Notes: generated from the sequence alone by a model not told the origin. Shown: positions 45,354 to 56,756, counted from the stretch's first letter. The stretch: 64,000 nucleotides of DNA from Sanderia malayensis (GCA_013076295.1 RQOL01000828.1:372001-436000), one strand, 5' to 3'. A program made the numbers and translations.

Positions 45354-46436
45354 GTGACTTCAGCAATACGAAGTGCTCTGCAGTCATACTATCTGGATCT
45401 AATAAATGAAAATAAAGAAAATCCAAAGCAAATGTGGAGGGCTGTGAATAGAGTGTTGAATAGGGAAACTCAATCAGCACAGATTTCTAGCATGGAAATC
45501 GAAGGAAGAAAACTTACTGAAGAAAATGAAATTGCCGAAGCTTTTAATCAGCACTTTATCACAGTCGGTCCAAAACTAGCTGAGAAACTAAAATCCAAAG
45601 CGAATGATGACCCTGCTGTTAAAATCAATGCTCAGGCTCAACAACTTGAGTTTAAGCAGATTGACAACACATATGTCGTAAACGCAATATCCAAATTAAA
45701 AAATGGAAAAGCGCCAGGACCAGATAAAGTCTCTACAAAGCTAGTAAAGGACGCTAGGGACTTCATCTGTAAACCATTAACTATGATCTACAACTCGTCC
45801 CTGCAAACCGGTCTTTTCCCAGATATTTGGAAGCTAGCAAATGTCACGCCTGTATTCAAGGCTGGTCCGAAAAATGACCCCAACAATTATAGGCCGATCT
45901 CTGTCATTGCTATTTTCTCAAGAATCTTGGAAAAGATCGTGCACGACCAGATGTTTGAGTTTCTTCAACCAATTCTAACACACAATCAGGCTGCTTTTAG
46001 GAAACTATATTCAACAATAACATCCTTAATAAACAGCTCTGATTCTTGGTATGAAACTATGGACAGGGGTGAAATGAATCTGACCATTTTCCTTGATCTA
46101 AAAAAGGCATTCGACACAGTCGACCATACTATCTTATTAGCAAAATTAAAAAGGTATGGCGTTAGAGGAATAGCAGGCGACTGGTTTACATCATATTTGC
46201 AAAATAGGAAACAGTTTTGCACCATCAATGGACATAAATCTTCAGCTAAAATGATAACTTGTGGAATCCCCCAGGGCTCGTGTCTTGGTCCACTCCTGTT
46301 CATAATCTATCTGAATGATTTTGAAACCTGCCTTCAATTATCTAAGGCCAGCATGTATGCAGATGACACACATGTTACTATAACATCCAAAAACCTTGAG
46401 AATCTTCTTGAGAATGCTCAAATCGAACTACTTAAT
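45354..46436 (+). pseudogene. LINE reverse transcriptase (3'-truncated)
   Basis: Reverse transcriptase with NGKAPGPDKVSTKLV, YRPISVIAIFSRILEKIVHD, FLDLKKAFDTVDH (catalytic Asp), GIPQGSCLGPLLFIIYLND and the catalytic box YADD at about 46357-46368. The thumb and everything 3' are missing; the sequence passes into the tRNA-like array at about 46437. The last residues of the open frame are array translation. Confidence 0.88.
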
Positions 46437-47202
46437 ACACCCCAAACGAGCTCTGAAGCTCTAGAAGTGAACGATTTTGTAATTTAATGCCTTTTTTGCA
46501 TGCATAAAAGCAATTGAACAAGCAATATAATCTCAAAATGGATTGAGAAGCATGGTTTCGAACCCTGGGCCTCTCGACTGCTAAGCGAGCAATTTACAAC
46601 TGAGCTACACCCCCGATGAGATAATAAACTCTAGCATTCAATGCTCTTGTAAGTTAACGCCATTTCGCATATGCATAGGTTCAAATAGGGTACGAAACTG
46701 ATCTCAAAAAATGTCCTTCTAGCATGCTATGCGAGCACTCTACAACTGAACTACACCCCCAACGAGCTCTGAAACTCTAGAAGTGAACGCTTTTGTAATT
46801 TAATGCCTTTTTGTGTATGCATAAATTCAAATGAACAATCAATATAATCTCAAAATAGATGGAGGAGCAGGGCTTCGAACCCTGGGCCTCTCGCATGCAA
46901 AGCGAGCGCTCTACCACCGAGCTACACCCCCGATGAGATAGTAAACTCTAGCATTCAAAGCGTTTGTAAGTTAACGCCATTTCTTGTAAGCATAGGTTCA
47001 AATATGGTATGAAACTAATCTCACGACATATGCAGGAGCAGGGTTTCCAACCCTGGGCTTCTAGCATGCTAAGCGAGCACTCTACCACTGAGCTACACCC
47101 CCGATGAGATAGTAAACTCTAGCAGTCAAACCTTTTGTAAGTTAACGCCATTTCGTATATCCATAAGTTCAAATAAATTATGAAACTGATCTCAAAACAT
47201 AT
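46437..47202 (-). repeat. tRNA-Ala-like tandem array, block 4
   Basis: About four and a half units. One unit near 46700 has lost most of its T-arm (atgtccttctagcatgc). The block ends at CATAT (47198-47202), the target duplication of BEL-3, just at the 3' end of a tRNA-like body. Confidence 0.9.
46860..46931 (-). tRNA. tRNA-Ala (UGC), near-consensus copy
   Basis: Acceptor with G3-U70, D-arm A box TAGCTCGGTGG, perfect anticodon stem with loop TTTGCAT and T-loop TTCGAAG. It fits the cloverleaf apart from the shared 6-67 mismatch. Confidence 0.7.
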
Positions 47203-47921
47203 TGTTACGTATCTCGGGACTGTAGTCTAAGTGTGTCCAAATGTCACGTGGTCACAAGTAACTTAAAGACTCTAATACGCGTAAAGTGGTCAATTTGCGT
47301 GATAAATTACTGGTGCGGAAGAGTTGACGATCTTATGAAAAAAACCAATTGTGAGGGTTAACGTAATAAATGCCAATAATCCAAAAACGTAAACTAAAAC
47401 ATAATCAATTATCAAAATAAGCAGAAGGCTATTATATTAGGTTATATAACATATCAATAAAATCGAGGGTAAATATTACCAAAAAGTAAAGATAAACGAA
47501 TATAGCTAGAATATAAACGAAATGCAAAATATGAAAGAGCCACGACAACTAAAAACGAAGTGTAAATACAAGAAACTTGACACGATATTTGCCCTAAAAA
47601 GGGAAAACACGAAACGAAAAGATAGGTAAAACAGACAAAAACTGTACTTACATATCGTAGCCTGCTTGCCCTGATATGCAGCCAAAGAATACTCGAGAAA
47701 TAACTGATATTCTAACTTATTGAAGCACAAAGAAAAAACACGTTTCACTAAAAACTCTGTCACACATACCAACTGAAAATGTTACATAAGGCACACAGAA
47801 ATAAAACCACACAGAACAAAGAAAATAAAACCACATGCACAAGTAGAACTACGGACTGGACTCAAATTTCCAACACGGACAGTATACCCCAAAACCACAA
47901 AAAATAAAATAAAAAGCTACA
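47203..47921 (-). repeat. BEL-3 3' LTR
   Basis: TGTTACGTATCTCGGG...GCTACA on the plus strand. It aligns with 59807-60536 over its full length with scattered substitutions and an 8-10 bp difference near the right end. Confidence 0.93.
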
Positions 47922-48032
47922 TGGCTCCCCTGAAATAAGCAAATTATTTCACAAAATTAAGTGTCCATTGTCCAAAGCTACGATTATAATATATTGTTCA
48001 AGAATAATAGAAATGGCTCCTCGGCCGGGAAC

Positions 48033-49580
48033 TTACCCCGATGCTGACTCACCACATGGTACCAGAAGCACCAGTTTCTGCACCGGACGATCGTAGAAAC
48101 GTACTGGGTTGATCCTCCTTCCCTTCTTGTCCAGGGTTTTATCCGCTACTGCAACTTGAACCTTGCGAATGCGACCATCTGCACTTGGGTACACACTAGA
48201 AATCCGAGAGAGTTCCCATTGGTTCCTCGCGAGGTTCTCTTCCTTCACCATGACAATATCCCCCACGCACAGGTTACGCTCAGGACGCACCCACTTCCGT
48301 CGTTCTTGCAAACTCAGTAGAGACTCCTTGCGCCAACGGGTCCAAAACTCGTTCGCCAAACGCTGAACACGTCTCCAGCGTCGATTGCAATAAACGTCTG
48401 CTTTTTTGAAGACTCCTGGTGGTGGAAGTAGGACCTTTGACTTCATTGTCAGAAGATGATTCGGCGTAAGAGGCTCAGGTGAATCCGGATCGGTAAGCTG
48501 GTTGACGGTAAGAGGTCGGCTGTTAACGATAGACTCTGCTTCACACATCAGGGTTCTCAGAGATTCATCATCCAGTTGTGCTCCGTTGCTAACTAGAAGA
48601 GATGACAAGACTGCACGCATTGTCCTAATCTGCCTCTCCCACACGCCTCCCATGTGGCTGGCGGTTGGCACGTTCATTTTGAAGCTAATCCAGTCGCATT
48701 TCGACTTCAGGAGCTCTTTTCTGACCTTGTTTTCATCCATTTCCTCAAGTGCTTCTCTCAGTTTTCTACGGGCTCCGACGAAGTTGGTCCCTTGATCGCT
48801 TCTGAGTTGTCGCACTGGCCCTCGTCTGCTTAAGAATCGTCTCAAGGCGTTGATGAACGAATCAGTAAACAGCGACGATGCAGTTTCAAGGTGAATTGCT
48901 CGCGACGACATACAAGTAAACAAAACTCCAAGCGCTTTAGCTCTTTGCGTCCTTCTTTGATTACAAACGGACCAAAATAGTCAACACCACAATACGTGAA
49001 GGGCGGGCAACATTCGAGACGATCTTCAGGAAGGCTGGACATCTTCTGCTGACAGGCTGCTCCGCGTAGCTTACGACAAGAGACACAAGATGAAATCGCT
49101 GCGTTGACAGACGAAGTTCCACCGATGATCCAAAATCCGTTAAATCGTATCTCATTGAAGGTGATTCCTTTGCCCTGATGCTTTGTTTTCTCATGGAAAT
49201 ACCTGATGATGACGGATGTAGCATGGTTTTTGCTTGGCAGAATTATAGGATGTTTAACAGCAATTGATAGATCAGCTTGTTCTAGACGCCCGTGGACTCG
49301 TAAAACACCTTTACTGTCAATGAATGGATCGAGTTTGGAAAGACTGCTCCTCATTTTCACGTTGGCTTCTTCTTGACAATTGGCCTTTTGCAAGACCTTA
49401 AGCTCTTCGGAAAACGATTCAGGTTGTACTGACTTGATAATCGTTAATCCGGCTTCTTCAATATCTGCAGCATTAACGCTTCTTTCGATTGTCGTTTTCT
49501 CAACACGACTTTTGAGAATCAGGATGTATTTACGGCATAGTGCTACAACTCTTTTCGCTCGATACCAGTTCGAAAACCGC
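48033..49580 (-). pseudogene. BEL-3 integrase and preceding linker
   Basis: From the right: the linker RFSNWYRAKRVVALCRKYI adjoining the Kolobok insertion, then FIDSKGVLRVHGRLEQADL, the zinc-binding region (HEKTKHQGKGITFNEIRFN, CVSCRKLRG), the first catalytic Asp in YCGVDYFGPF, a frameshift near 48910, then CMSSRAIHLE, the second Asp in RSDQGTNFVG and the Glu in GGVWERQIRTM. The C-terminal half has LNSRPLTV-type motifs (IVNSRPLTVN), EFWTRWRKESLLSLQ and CVGDIVMVKEEN. The stop is at 48033. One frameshift, otherwise well kept. Confidence 0.9.
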
Positions 49581-49757
49581 TTAAAGTGTTAGTGAACCCT
49601 AATCATTTGTTTCGCTTTTTTGATAGCTGTGACCCTAAAGAGTTAGGAAAAAAGTAAATTACGTGAAAATTATTTCGTTTTCCCCTGCAAAACGCCGCTT
49701 GAAAACCCCAAAACCCTCCAAAAAACCGCGTTCATCAGAAGTCTGGGTCGAGTTAGT

Positions 49758-49777
49758 TGTGACGTAGATACCGGGAC
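49758..49777 (+). promoter_or_regulatory. Inner inverted repeat, left copy (promoter-proximal)
   Basis: TGTGACGTAGATACCGGGAC, 106 bp upstream of the plus-strand start codon. It contains a TGACGT core like a CRE/ATF half site. Its exact inverse lies at 54471-54490. Confidence 0.6.
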
Positions 49778-49882
49778 GGGATCGTCGTCGGCCTATCTGT
49801 ATCAGTACTATTGCATTCGTCGCACGTTCAGTATTGTTTTGTTGTTGAAAGAGAAATAGCGTTTAATCACCTATAAAAGGAA

Positions 49883-50814
49883 ATGGATTTACAGTCAGAA
49901 TGTAGTAGTTGCAGTGCAGGCAGTTTTTCAAGCTTAGACGCTTCAGATTATGAAGAACAAGTAGATGAAGATGTTCATCTTGATGCGGTAAGAGATCCTT
50001 GTCTCGAGCACCTCCATAAGGAAAACAACACGGACGCTTTTGGCGATGAACTTTTACCTTATCAAGATGAACCCCTTGCTGATGAGGAATGGGTGAATGA
50101 GTATCGGGAAAGAAAAAATAGGGTTGTAGAGCAGGATGCAAGAATGGAACGTCGCCTCCGTAGGCAAGAATATGAACAAGAACGTAATTGGTAAAAGCAA
50201 CAAAGCAACACATTTTTCTTGTTCTAGGCCTCTCTTTCAATTCACATCTTTTGTCTCAGTGTACAATTTACTTTGTTGTGTATAGGTGTAAATGTGGAAA
50301 CTGCAGCGTAGATAATCTTGTCAACTCGAGGGAATGCTTTTGTTGTGCAGAAATAGAAGGTTGCGTAAGTGAACTTCACAGTGATAGAGTTGTGACAGAA
50401 GTCAATGAGCCTCCAAAATGCATAACTGAACACCCTGGCTTCAGACCCATTTGCCTTGAGCCATGGGTTTTAAGGCTTTCAGCACAAAAATTTCGAACTC
50501 GCCAAAATCAACGTTATCAACAGGGGAATAATGAAAATGCGTAAGTGCACACTATCTTCTTTTGTATGACATGGAAACAAATCCATAATCCTCAAACCAC
50601 TTGAAAGTGTGACACTTTCATTAATTGAATATAACTTCTAAGTTTCCTTAGATGTGTTGCATATCGTGATTTCACTCGACTTGTCCATGGTTTACTGGGA
50701 AGAAAAAGAATTCCGTTACCAGCATGTGTTTACGAGAAAATCAGAAAAAGGTTCCCTTCTGATACCCTAGCTGGGTATCAAGATGAGGATACCAGTGAAC
50801 CAGAAGATTTGTAA
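49883..50814 (+). CDS. P2X7 C-terminal (ballast)-domain-like protein carried by the transposon
   Basis: Exons 49883-50190, 50286-50540 and 50652-50814 with donors GTAAAAG and GTAAGT and acceptors GTGTATAG and CCTTAG. All junctions are in phase: 726 nt, 241 residues. The N-terminal part is acidic and serine-rich (CSSCSAGSFSSLDASDYEEQ), then charged. The C-terminal part has a cysteine-rich module: CKCGNC, ECFCCAE, CITEHPGFRPICLEPWVL, CVAYRDFTRLVHGLLGR, LPACVYEKIRKRFP. This spacing resembles the zinc-binding cytoplasmic domain of P2X7 receptors, which is also found as a stand-alone module in many invertebrate proteins. There is no transmembrane segment, so it is not a receptor. Its function in the transposon is unknown. 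Its stop lies 51 bp from the stop of the convergent transposase. Confidence 0.8.
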
Positions 50815-50864
50815 ATATTAATGAATAGGTAGCAAAGGAGAGAGGATCACTTTTTGTTCTGTTG

Positions 50865-53800
50865 CTATAGATTTTTTGGACAATCGTATTGCTTGTGACC
50901 CTTGCGTGGATTACCACATGTTCTACACTTTGGAGCAGCTCGTTTGGTTGTATTTGCCAATTCAGTTTCTGTTGATACTAAAAGAAAGATATTTACATTT
51001 CATGACATAGGAATAATTCATATTCAACAATTTATATATATATATTTAGAAACATATACTAACCGGGTAGCAGTGTAGGTGGAACCTCCTTTGTCGTCTT
51101 GGCTTTTCTCTCAGCATGTTTGCTAATAGCAGCCTCCTTACTTTGTTTTGTAAGTGCTGCAGTCATAGGTGGAGGAGACATCTCTTCTAACTCAGATCTG
51201 TTCTGTGACAACAGACCACCAGTCATTGCTTCGCACACAGTGTCATATAAACTTTGTATGTAATCTATATTAAGGAAAGTATACAAAATGTTAATTAATG
51301 ATTCAGCAGTCTATTCCATAAAGCTGACTTCAATTTTGTTCCCATGGCTGCTGCATCTTACCAAAATTCTGTGGCACCCTTGCATCTCTAACTGTTGCTT
51401 CACCGTTTTTGAACTTGGGGTATGTCACACGCACAATTGTTGCTCCATTCGCATCAAGCTTTTGCTGCCGCAGTATGTTTGCATTGAAATGTAGTATTGC
51501 TAAAATATGCCTGGAAGTAAGGATAGACCCCATCACAATATTACTAGAGCAGAATCATGTTTTTGATGATTAAAATTGCACAGCATGTGAAATCTAATAA
51601 CAATTGCAATTTACCGACAATACATTCCAACAAAAGTGAAGCCAATCATCTTTGGTGCAAAGTGATTAGCTACAGAATGGAAGCCTTCCAGACAGCTTGT
51701 TTGGGTAATAGGTGAAGCCTTTTTAATGCCTTTGATCAACCTTGGCTTTAGAAGTACAGCTGTCATTTTCTCATAAGCAATATCATCTACAAAATTAAAT
51801 GCACAATTATATAAGATAACTCTTTGCATATGAAAGCAGACATTTAAAGTTACTGAACTTGCACACAAACCTTTTTCCAGCCATCTACGCTCAGAAATGG
51901 TTTCTGGGTGATGACATTTATTAAACAGAGGATTATCGAGATTGTCATGAACATTTCTGACATGCCAAAGAAACGATTTAAATTTTGCCCATATAACATC
52001 AGGATTTCCAGATGGTGTTGAAACAGCACTCCAATGCAAATGATTAATGCACGGCTGTATCCATGGTGCGATGATGTCACAATTTTTCAATTTGGCTATT
52101 TTGAGAAATTCCTTTTTTATTTCTGCAAACATAAATCAATAAGCATTTTCAACTCATCTGGGCTATTATTGTATTCCAAATGGGTTCTTTAAGAAATATT
52201 CCAATATAAAACAAAATTGAACTAACTTTTTTTCAAATGCCACAAGTCAAAATAGTGGGTAAGCTGTACAAATTGTTCTTTCATGTGCTTGATGATCTGT
52301 GAATGCCGGTCAGAAACAAATGTTACGATATTAAGTTCATGCCCATACATAAAGCTGAAACAGTTTTTGAACCCAGCATATTCCATCTCATTACTGCTAC
52401 CCACTTGATTTCGCTATGAGAGGAATACAGAATGTGTTATTAACTTCTAATGTACCAAGAAATTGTAAATGTTATGGTACTGCATTTGATAATTAGAGTA
52501 AGTAACAGCAGATTACTATCCACCTGTACAACACTAAAGTCTATTATCTGGGCAGTATTGGAACAAAATATTGTGTAAATTCCAAATTTTGCATTATGAC
52601 CCATGCTGTCATGCCTTGCATCCCCAGTCACCACCAATTCTTCATTCTTTTCCTTTATGCAAGCAATTGCTTTGTTTTGGTACAGTTTCCAATGTGCGTG
52701 GATTGCAGGGAACAGTATTTCCTGTATATAGAACCCCAAGCATGATTATGAAAAAGGTGTTTCAATTGCAAACATACAAAAAAGTATAGTATATTTCATC
52801 ATCTCACATGTTGATGCTTGAAATATGTTCTTAGTGAAATTGTGGCTATGCCAATATGTTGCAGAATACGCAGAACTTTACAGGCTGATGCTCCAGTAGT
52901 CAATATACTAAAGGGCAGCAACAGATTCCCAGCTGGTATATTTGTCCCAGTTATCAGAGGTTGACTTGACCAGACATGTTCTTGTTTCGTGCATTTGCCA
53001 TTGAAACATCTTGTTTTGACTTCAAACATGGTTCCAACTTGACGAGAGGTCACAGATGGATTTTCTGATTTACAATTTGGACAAAACGAAAACAATAATA
53101 AAAGCTGTGACAAAAATACAATAAACTTCTTTTCCATCCTTTGATTACCACCAGCACTGCTGAAATGAATAGTATTATATGTATTAAGATGAGAACAGTG
53201 GGTAACATATCTTAACTTACTTGAATAAGATTAATGTTGTTTATTTCATACTTACCATTCACCTATTTCTTCATCAGCCTCCTCAGAACTATGCACATAT
53301 TCCTCCATGTCATAGTCTTCATCACTATCCATTTCTGTGTCATCGCATTCCATATCCGAACTATCAGAATCACACACATTCGCATCAACATTTGCGTCAT
53401 CAACAGTGCTGTGGTCAGCATCATCTGTCTCTGCAAAATCGTTGCCGTCATAGATTTCCTCTGCTCCTTTACGACTTTGATTCAAATTTTCTAATAGTGA
53501 TAAGAACATCAGAATATGTACACAACCGGTGCAGCATGTAAAATGTAGCATCATGATGTCATTATATAATATTATACCTAACTGTCTTCTCAAAATCTTC
53601 ACTTTGTGTTTCATGCCCAGCCAACAATTTTGCAGTCTTCTATTTTGTTTTTTTAGTGCTTTGCAGCTATAACAATCAAAGGTTGTTTGGCAAGAGAAAT
53701 CTTTAGCCTGGAAAAAACATGACAGTTTAAAATCCAAAACATGTCCATATGTACTTTTTAATTGTGGTAAAAATGTTTATTCCATTCTTACGGGAATATA

Positions 53801-54396
53801 TGACTGCTCATCACACAACAATGTCTCATCAGCTGACTCATCTTGATGTTCAGGTTCTGGGAATGACACTGTGGCAGATTTGGAAATCTCACGCAATACC
53901 TGACATTTTAGCAAAATATTATCAAAGTCAATAGGTTATACATTATTATACATATTTCAAAAAGAACCACATGTAACAATATACAAAAGAGCACCTGTCG
54001 ACGCTCTCTTGTTGTTGACTTCTGCGACGTGCTAGGCCTTGACGAACATGCAGCTTGATCGTGTTTTTTCTGGCAGGTTTGAATTGATGGAACTGCAGTT
54101 ACACCCAATTCATCTCTTTTCAAAACTGCTTTCATACTTTTTTGAAAACCAGGAACACACATTTTGGCTGTTTCAAAATCGTCGGGCTTAAAATGTTCAG
54201 AACATACAACCGAGTATTTTGTTGCTTGCCATTTGTCTCTTTTCATGTTTACAAAGTTAACCCACAGCTTTCTTCTCTTCACTGCAGCGGGTCTTTCGTC
54301 TCCATAGAAAGGGATCTTGTGGAGTGAGATACCACGGTCTTTTGATTCCTTGTTATTTTCATTGTTGCATCCGTACACAACACAGTAATCGGGCAT
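50865..54396 (-). CDS. THAP-DDE transposase, 12 exons (Kolobok-like)
   Basis: Exons read from splice signals: 54396-53995, 53899-53792, 53707-53578, 53490-53256, 53159-52808, 52721-52524, 52413-52227, 52122-51871, 51786-51615, 51510-51362, 51264-51064, 50977-50865. They total 2,499 nt, exactly 833 codons, with every junction in phase and GT-AG borders, giving 832 residues. The THAP zinc finger (residues 1 to about 90) has CVVYGC and VVCSEHF as C2CH ligands. An acidic stretch lies in exon 4. Candidate catalytic residues are D443 (TGDARHDSMGHNAKFG), D510 (TFVSDRHSQI) and E655 (TSCLEGFHSVANHF); HYFDLWHLKK follows the second Asp. The C-terminus has a CCHC-like knuckle (CRTCGNPRKGHKQYDC). The exon model is inferred; family assignment rests on TTAA and domain order. 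Confidence 0.85.
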
Positions 54397-54470
54397 TGTT
54401 GGTTTAATAATGTTATTCCGTCTTGCGTGAAGCAAAGCAAGCAAAGGCAGATAAATAAAGTTTTTAAATC

Positions 54471-54490
54471 GTCCCGGTATCTACGTCACA
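54471..54490 (-). promoter_or_regulatory. Inner inverted repeat, right copy (promoter-proximal)
   Basis: Exact inverse of 49758-49777, 75 bp upstream of the transposase start codon. Either a shared promoter element for both genes or an internal transposase binding site. Confidence 0.6.
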
Positions 54491-54678
54491 GCAGGTCGCC
54501 CCAATCCTCTTTCTTTTTGCGCGGTAATTTTTCAAAACACCCCAAAATTGCCATTTTCAAGGCCCCAAATGACACCCTTTTTGACTAAACACAGCAAAAT
54601 AAACTTTCTCATGATTTTCGCAACCCTTTTTTCAGTAGATTAGGCGAAAAACATGATTAGGGTTCACTAACACTTTAA

Positions 54679-55488
54679 TTCTTTCAGCAAGAGAAGGCAT
54701 GTTTATGACTTCAGAGGTCGCCATTGTGACAGATTTCTTGATTTCTTTGTCATCCTCTACGACTTCGAAGGAATCTCTGCTAGCTGGTCACTTGCTCTCA
54801 TCTTCCCACAGAAATTCAGGACCACGAAACCACCGAGAAGTTGTCAGTTCATTTGCCTTCATTCCTCTGGAAGTTTCATCTGCGGGATTTTCTTTAGATT
54901 CTACATACTTCCATTGACTCGCAAGGGTCTGGTCTTGAATTTCCTGCACCCTGTTGGCAACAAATACGTGAAACCGTCTGCTCTCGTTGTTAATGTAGCC
55001 TAAAACCACTTAACTGTCTGTCCAGTAGTGATCACTGTCAATATGGTATTCCAGTTCTCTGGTTTGTAACATCTTTGAATACGAATACGTTGTAGCTGCT
55101 CTAATTCACATCTCCACTTCTTCCAATCTGATTTTACGTTCTCTGGGATGGGGTCATCCCAATCAAGGTTGAGGCGGCACAGTTCTTGTAAAATAGATTT
55201 CCCTTGCAACAAGAGAGGGGCAACAAAGCCAAGTGGATCGAATATGGAACTCACTGTCAACAATATTCCTCTTCTTGTGCAGGGCTTGTCCTGTAACACG
55301 ATGGAAAACTGAAAGCAGTCAGACTCTACACACCACTGAACTCCGAGTGTGCGTTCTATGGGTAGCGAGTCTAAATCCAAGTCCATTTCTTTCACATCTT
55401 CTGCTCCATCCGACTCTGGGATTGCTTTGTGAACCTCCTTGCTGTTTGAAACAAACTTGTGCAGGTAAAAGCCCCCTTTGCTACACAT
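54679..55488 (-). pseudogene. BEL-3 reverse transcriptase connection and RNase H
   Basis: Two frames (55488-55000 and 55009-54788) covering the connection domain (RTLGVQWCVESDCFQFSI, SSIFDPLGFVAPLLLQGKSI, LDWDDPIPENVKSDW) and RNase H (YINNESRRFHVFVANRVQEI, NPADETSRGMKANEL). Coding continues to the Kolobok insertion at 54678. Compared with intact relatives the region with DASxxAY and LELxAA is missing between the two frames, so there is a short internal deletion near 55005. Confidence 0.85.
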
Positions 55489-55506
55489 CTCCTTGGTATT
55501 TTCGAT

Positions 55507-56756
55507 TCACTTCAGAGCATCTGTTGCAGCTGGAACCGATTTTAATCCGTCGTCTACATAGAAGTCCTTTCGCAGGAACTCCGCAGCTTGGCTACCAAGC
55601 TCGTCTTCATTATCATTGGCTGTTGTTTCCAAGGCAAAGTTTGCGCAACCAGGCGAAGAAGTTGCTCCGAAGAGGTGCACTGTTATTCGGTACTCTTGCG
55701 GCTCTGTGTTAATGTCACCTTCTTTCCACCACAAAAAACGAAGCAGGTCTCTGTGTTCTTCATTCACTTTCACCTGATAAAACATTCCTTTGATGTCACA
55801 TGTTATAGCAACAGGCTCTTGGCGAAACCTGCACAGCACTCCTGCCAGGTTGTTGGTCATATCCGGTCCCTGAAGTAGTTGATCATTGAGCGAATGTCCT
55901 CGAAACTCAGCTGCACAATCGAAGACGATGCGAATCTTGTTTTTCTTTGGATGGTACACACCATGGTGAGGTATGTACCAAACACTGCTCTTAGGTTGGT
56001 CTTTTGAACCAACGTTCGGTGGGAGGGGCTCTGCGTATCCATTATCAATTATGTCTTGCATAAATGCCACATAATCTTCTCGATATGTAGTTCCCTGTTT
56101 CGATTCAAAGGGTCGTTTCAGCTGGTTCAATCGGCGCAAAGCAAGATCTCTGTTGCTGGGCATGTCTAATTTCTCCTGTTTGAGCGGAAGTGGAATTTCA
56201 TAATGTCCACTATCTGTTTGATGAATTCCTCGTTCTACAATGCTGAGGAATTTTCTGTCATCCTTTGACAAACTCTTATTAGGGGCACCGATATGCTCTG
56301 TAAAATCACGCTCGAACATTTTCACGATGGCTGCTGGATTGACAATTTCCTTCGACCTTTCATTTATGATGAATTCCGGGCAAATGCTGCTGTCATTACC
56401 AACTTCATATGCGACTATTCTATTGCAGTTAGACTCATCTTCTGTCTCACGAGTATTTGTAGCATTGACTGGTCCCACAATGCACCAGCCGAGCAACGTG
56501 CGTACGGCATGCGGGTCTCCACCCTTTCCTGCTATAATTTCCTTTGGCTTAATTGCCTTTGGGCAATTGCATCCTATCAGTAGACCAATGTCTAAACTGT
56601 CGTCGCGTTCTAAAATCTTCTCCTTAATTTTTCTCAGATGAACCCATTTTTCCGCTATATCTGGGGTAGGAATCTGGTTTCTTCTTGCTGGAATGCTGTC
56701 CTTTGCATAGGTTTTAGGCAGCTCGACTTTGACACGTCTATCTAGGCGTTCATATA
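55507..56756 (-). pseudogene. BEL-3 protease C-terminal part and reverse transcriptase
   Basis: The frame starts at the LINE junction with DRRVKVELPKTYAKDSIPAR, IGLLIGCNCPKAIKP and DPHAVRTLLGWCIVGPV, the block that follows the protease active site in BEL/Pao. The DSG/DTG triad itself is absent. The reverse transcriptase has NKIRIVFDCAAEFRGHSLND, LLQGPDMTNNLAGVLCRFR, CDIKGMFYQV (catalytic Asp), FGATSSPGCANFAL and the YVDD box in DFYVDDGLKS. It stops at 55507 by frameshift. Confidence 0.9.

Larger units (their letters stand above)
43243..46436 (+). mobile_element. CR1/L2-like LINE, truncated, inserted in a tRNA-like unit
   Basis: A plus-strand non-LTR retrotransposon with an SGNH-hydrolase ORF1, an APE-type endonuclease and a reverse transcriptase. 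The esterase-like ORF1 is known from CR1/L2-group LINEs. The left junction falls just after the anticodon stem of a tRNA-like unit (cgactactcgacc) and the right junction at tacacccc of the same unit, so only about seven target bases are missing and no duplication is visible. The reverse transcriptase is cut off soon after its catalytic box, so the element has lost its 3' end, which is unusual for a LINE. It also carries a MITE and several frameshifts. Confidence 0.85.
49585..54674. mobile_element. Kolobok-like DNA transposon (complete, two convergent genes)
   Basis: A 5,090-bp element flanked by TTAA duplications (49581-49584 and 54675-54678). Terminal inverted repeats of about 31 bp start AGTGTTAGTGAACCCTAATC and have about two internal mismatches. 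A second, perfect 20-bp inverted pair TGTGACGTAGATACCGGGAC lies inside (49758-49777 and 54471-54490). It carries a 12-exon THAP-DDE transposase on the minus strand and a 3-exon P2X7 C-terminal-domain-like gene on the plus strand. TTAA target, THAP domain and a DDE transposase with a C-terminal zinc knuckle fit Kolobok. Both genes are open throughout, so the copy may be autonomous. It is inserted in BEL-3. Confidence 0.88.

Noticed and set aside
47506..47772. Minus-strand 88-residue frame present in both BEL-3 LTRs (also at 60111-60377)
   Set aside because: It is shared only because the LTRs are copies of each other; low-complexity and hydrophobic, with no motif, so not called as a gene.
49883..50814. 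A P2X receptor gene fragment
   Set aside because: There is no ion-channel ectodomain or transmembrane segment; only the cysteine-rich cytoplasmic-type module is present, with its own start and stop.
49585..54674. P-element or hAT family for the THAP-containing transposon
   Set aside because: The target duplication is TTAA rather than 8 bp, and the termini and DDE motif spacing do not fit either family.
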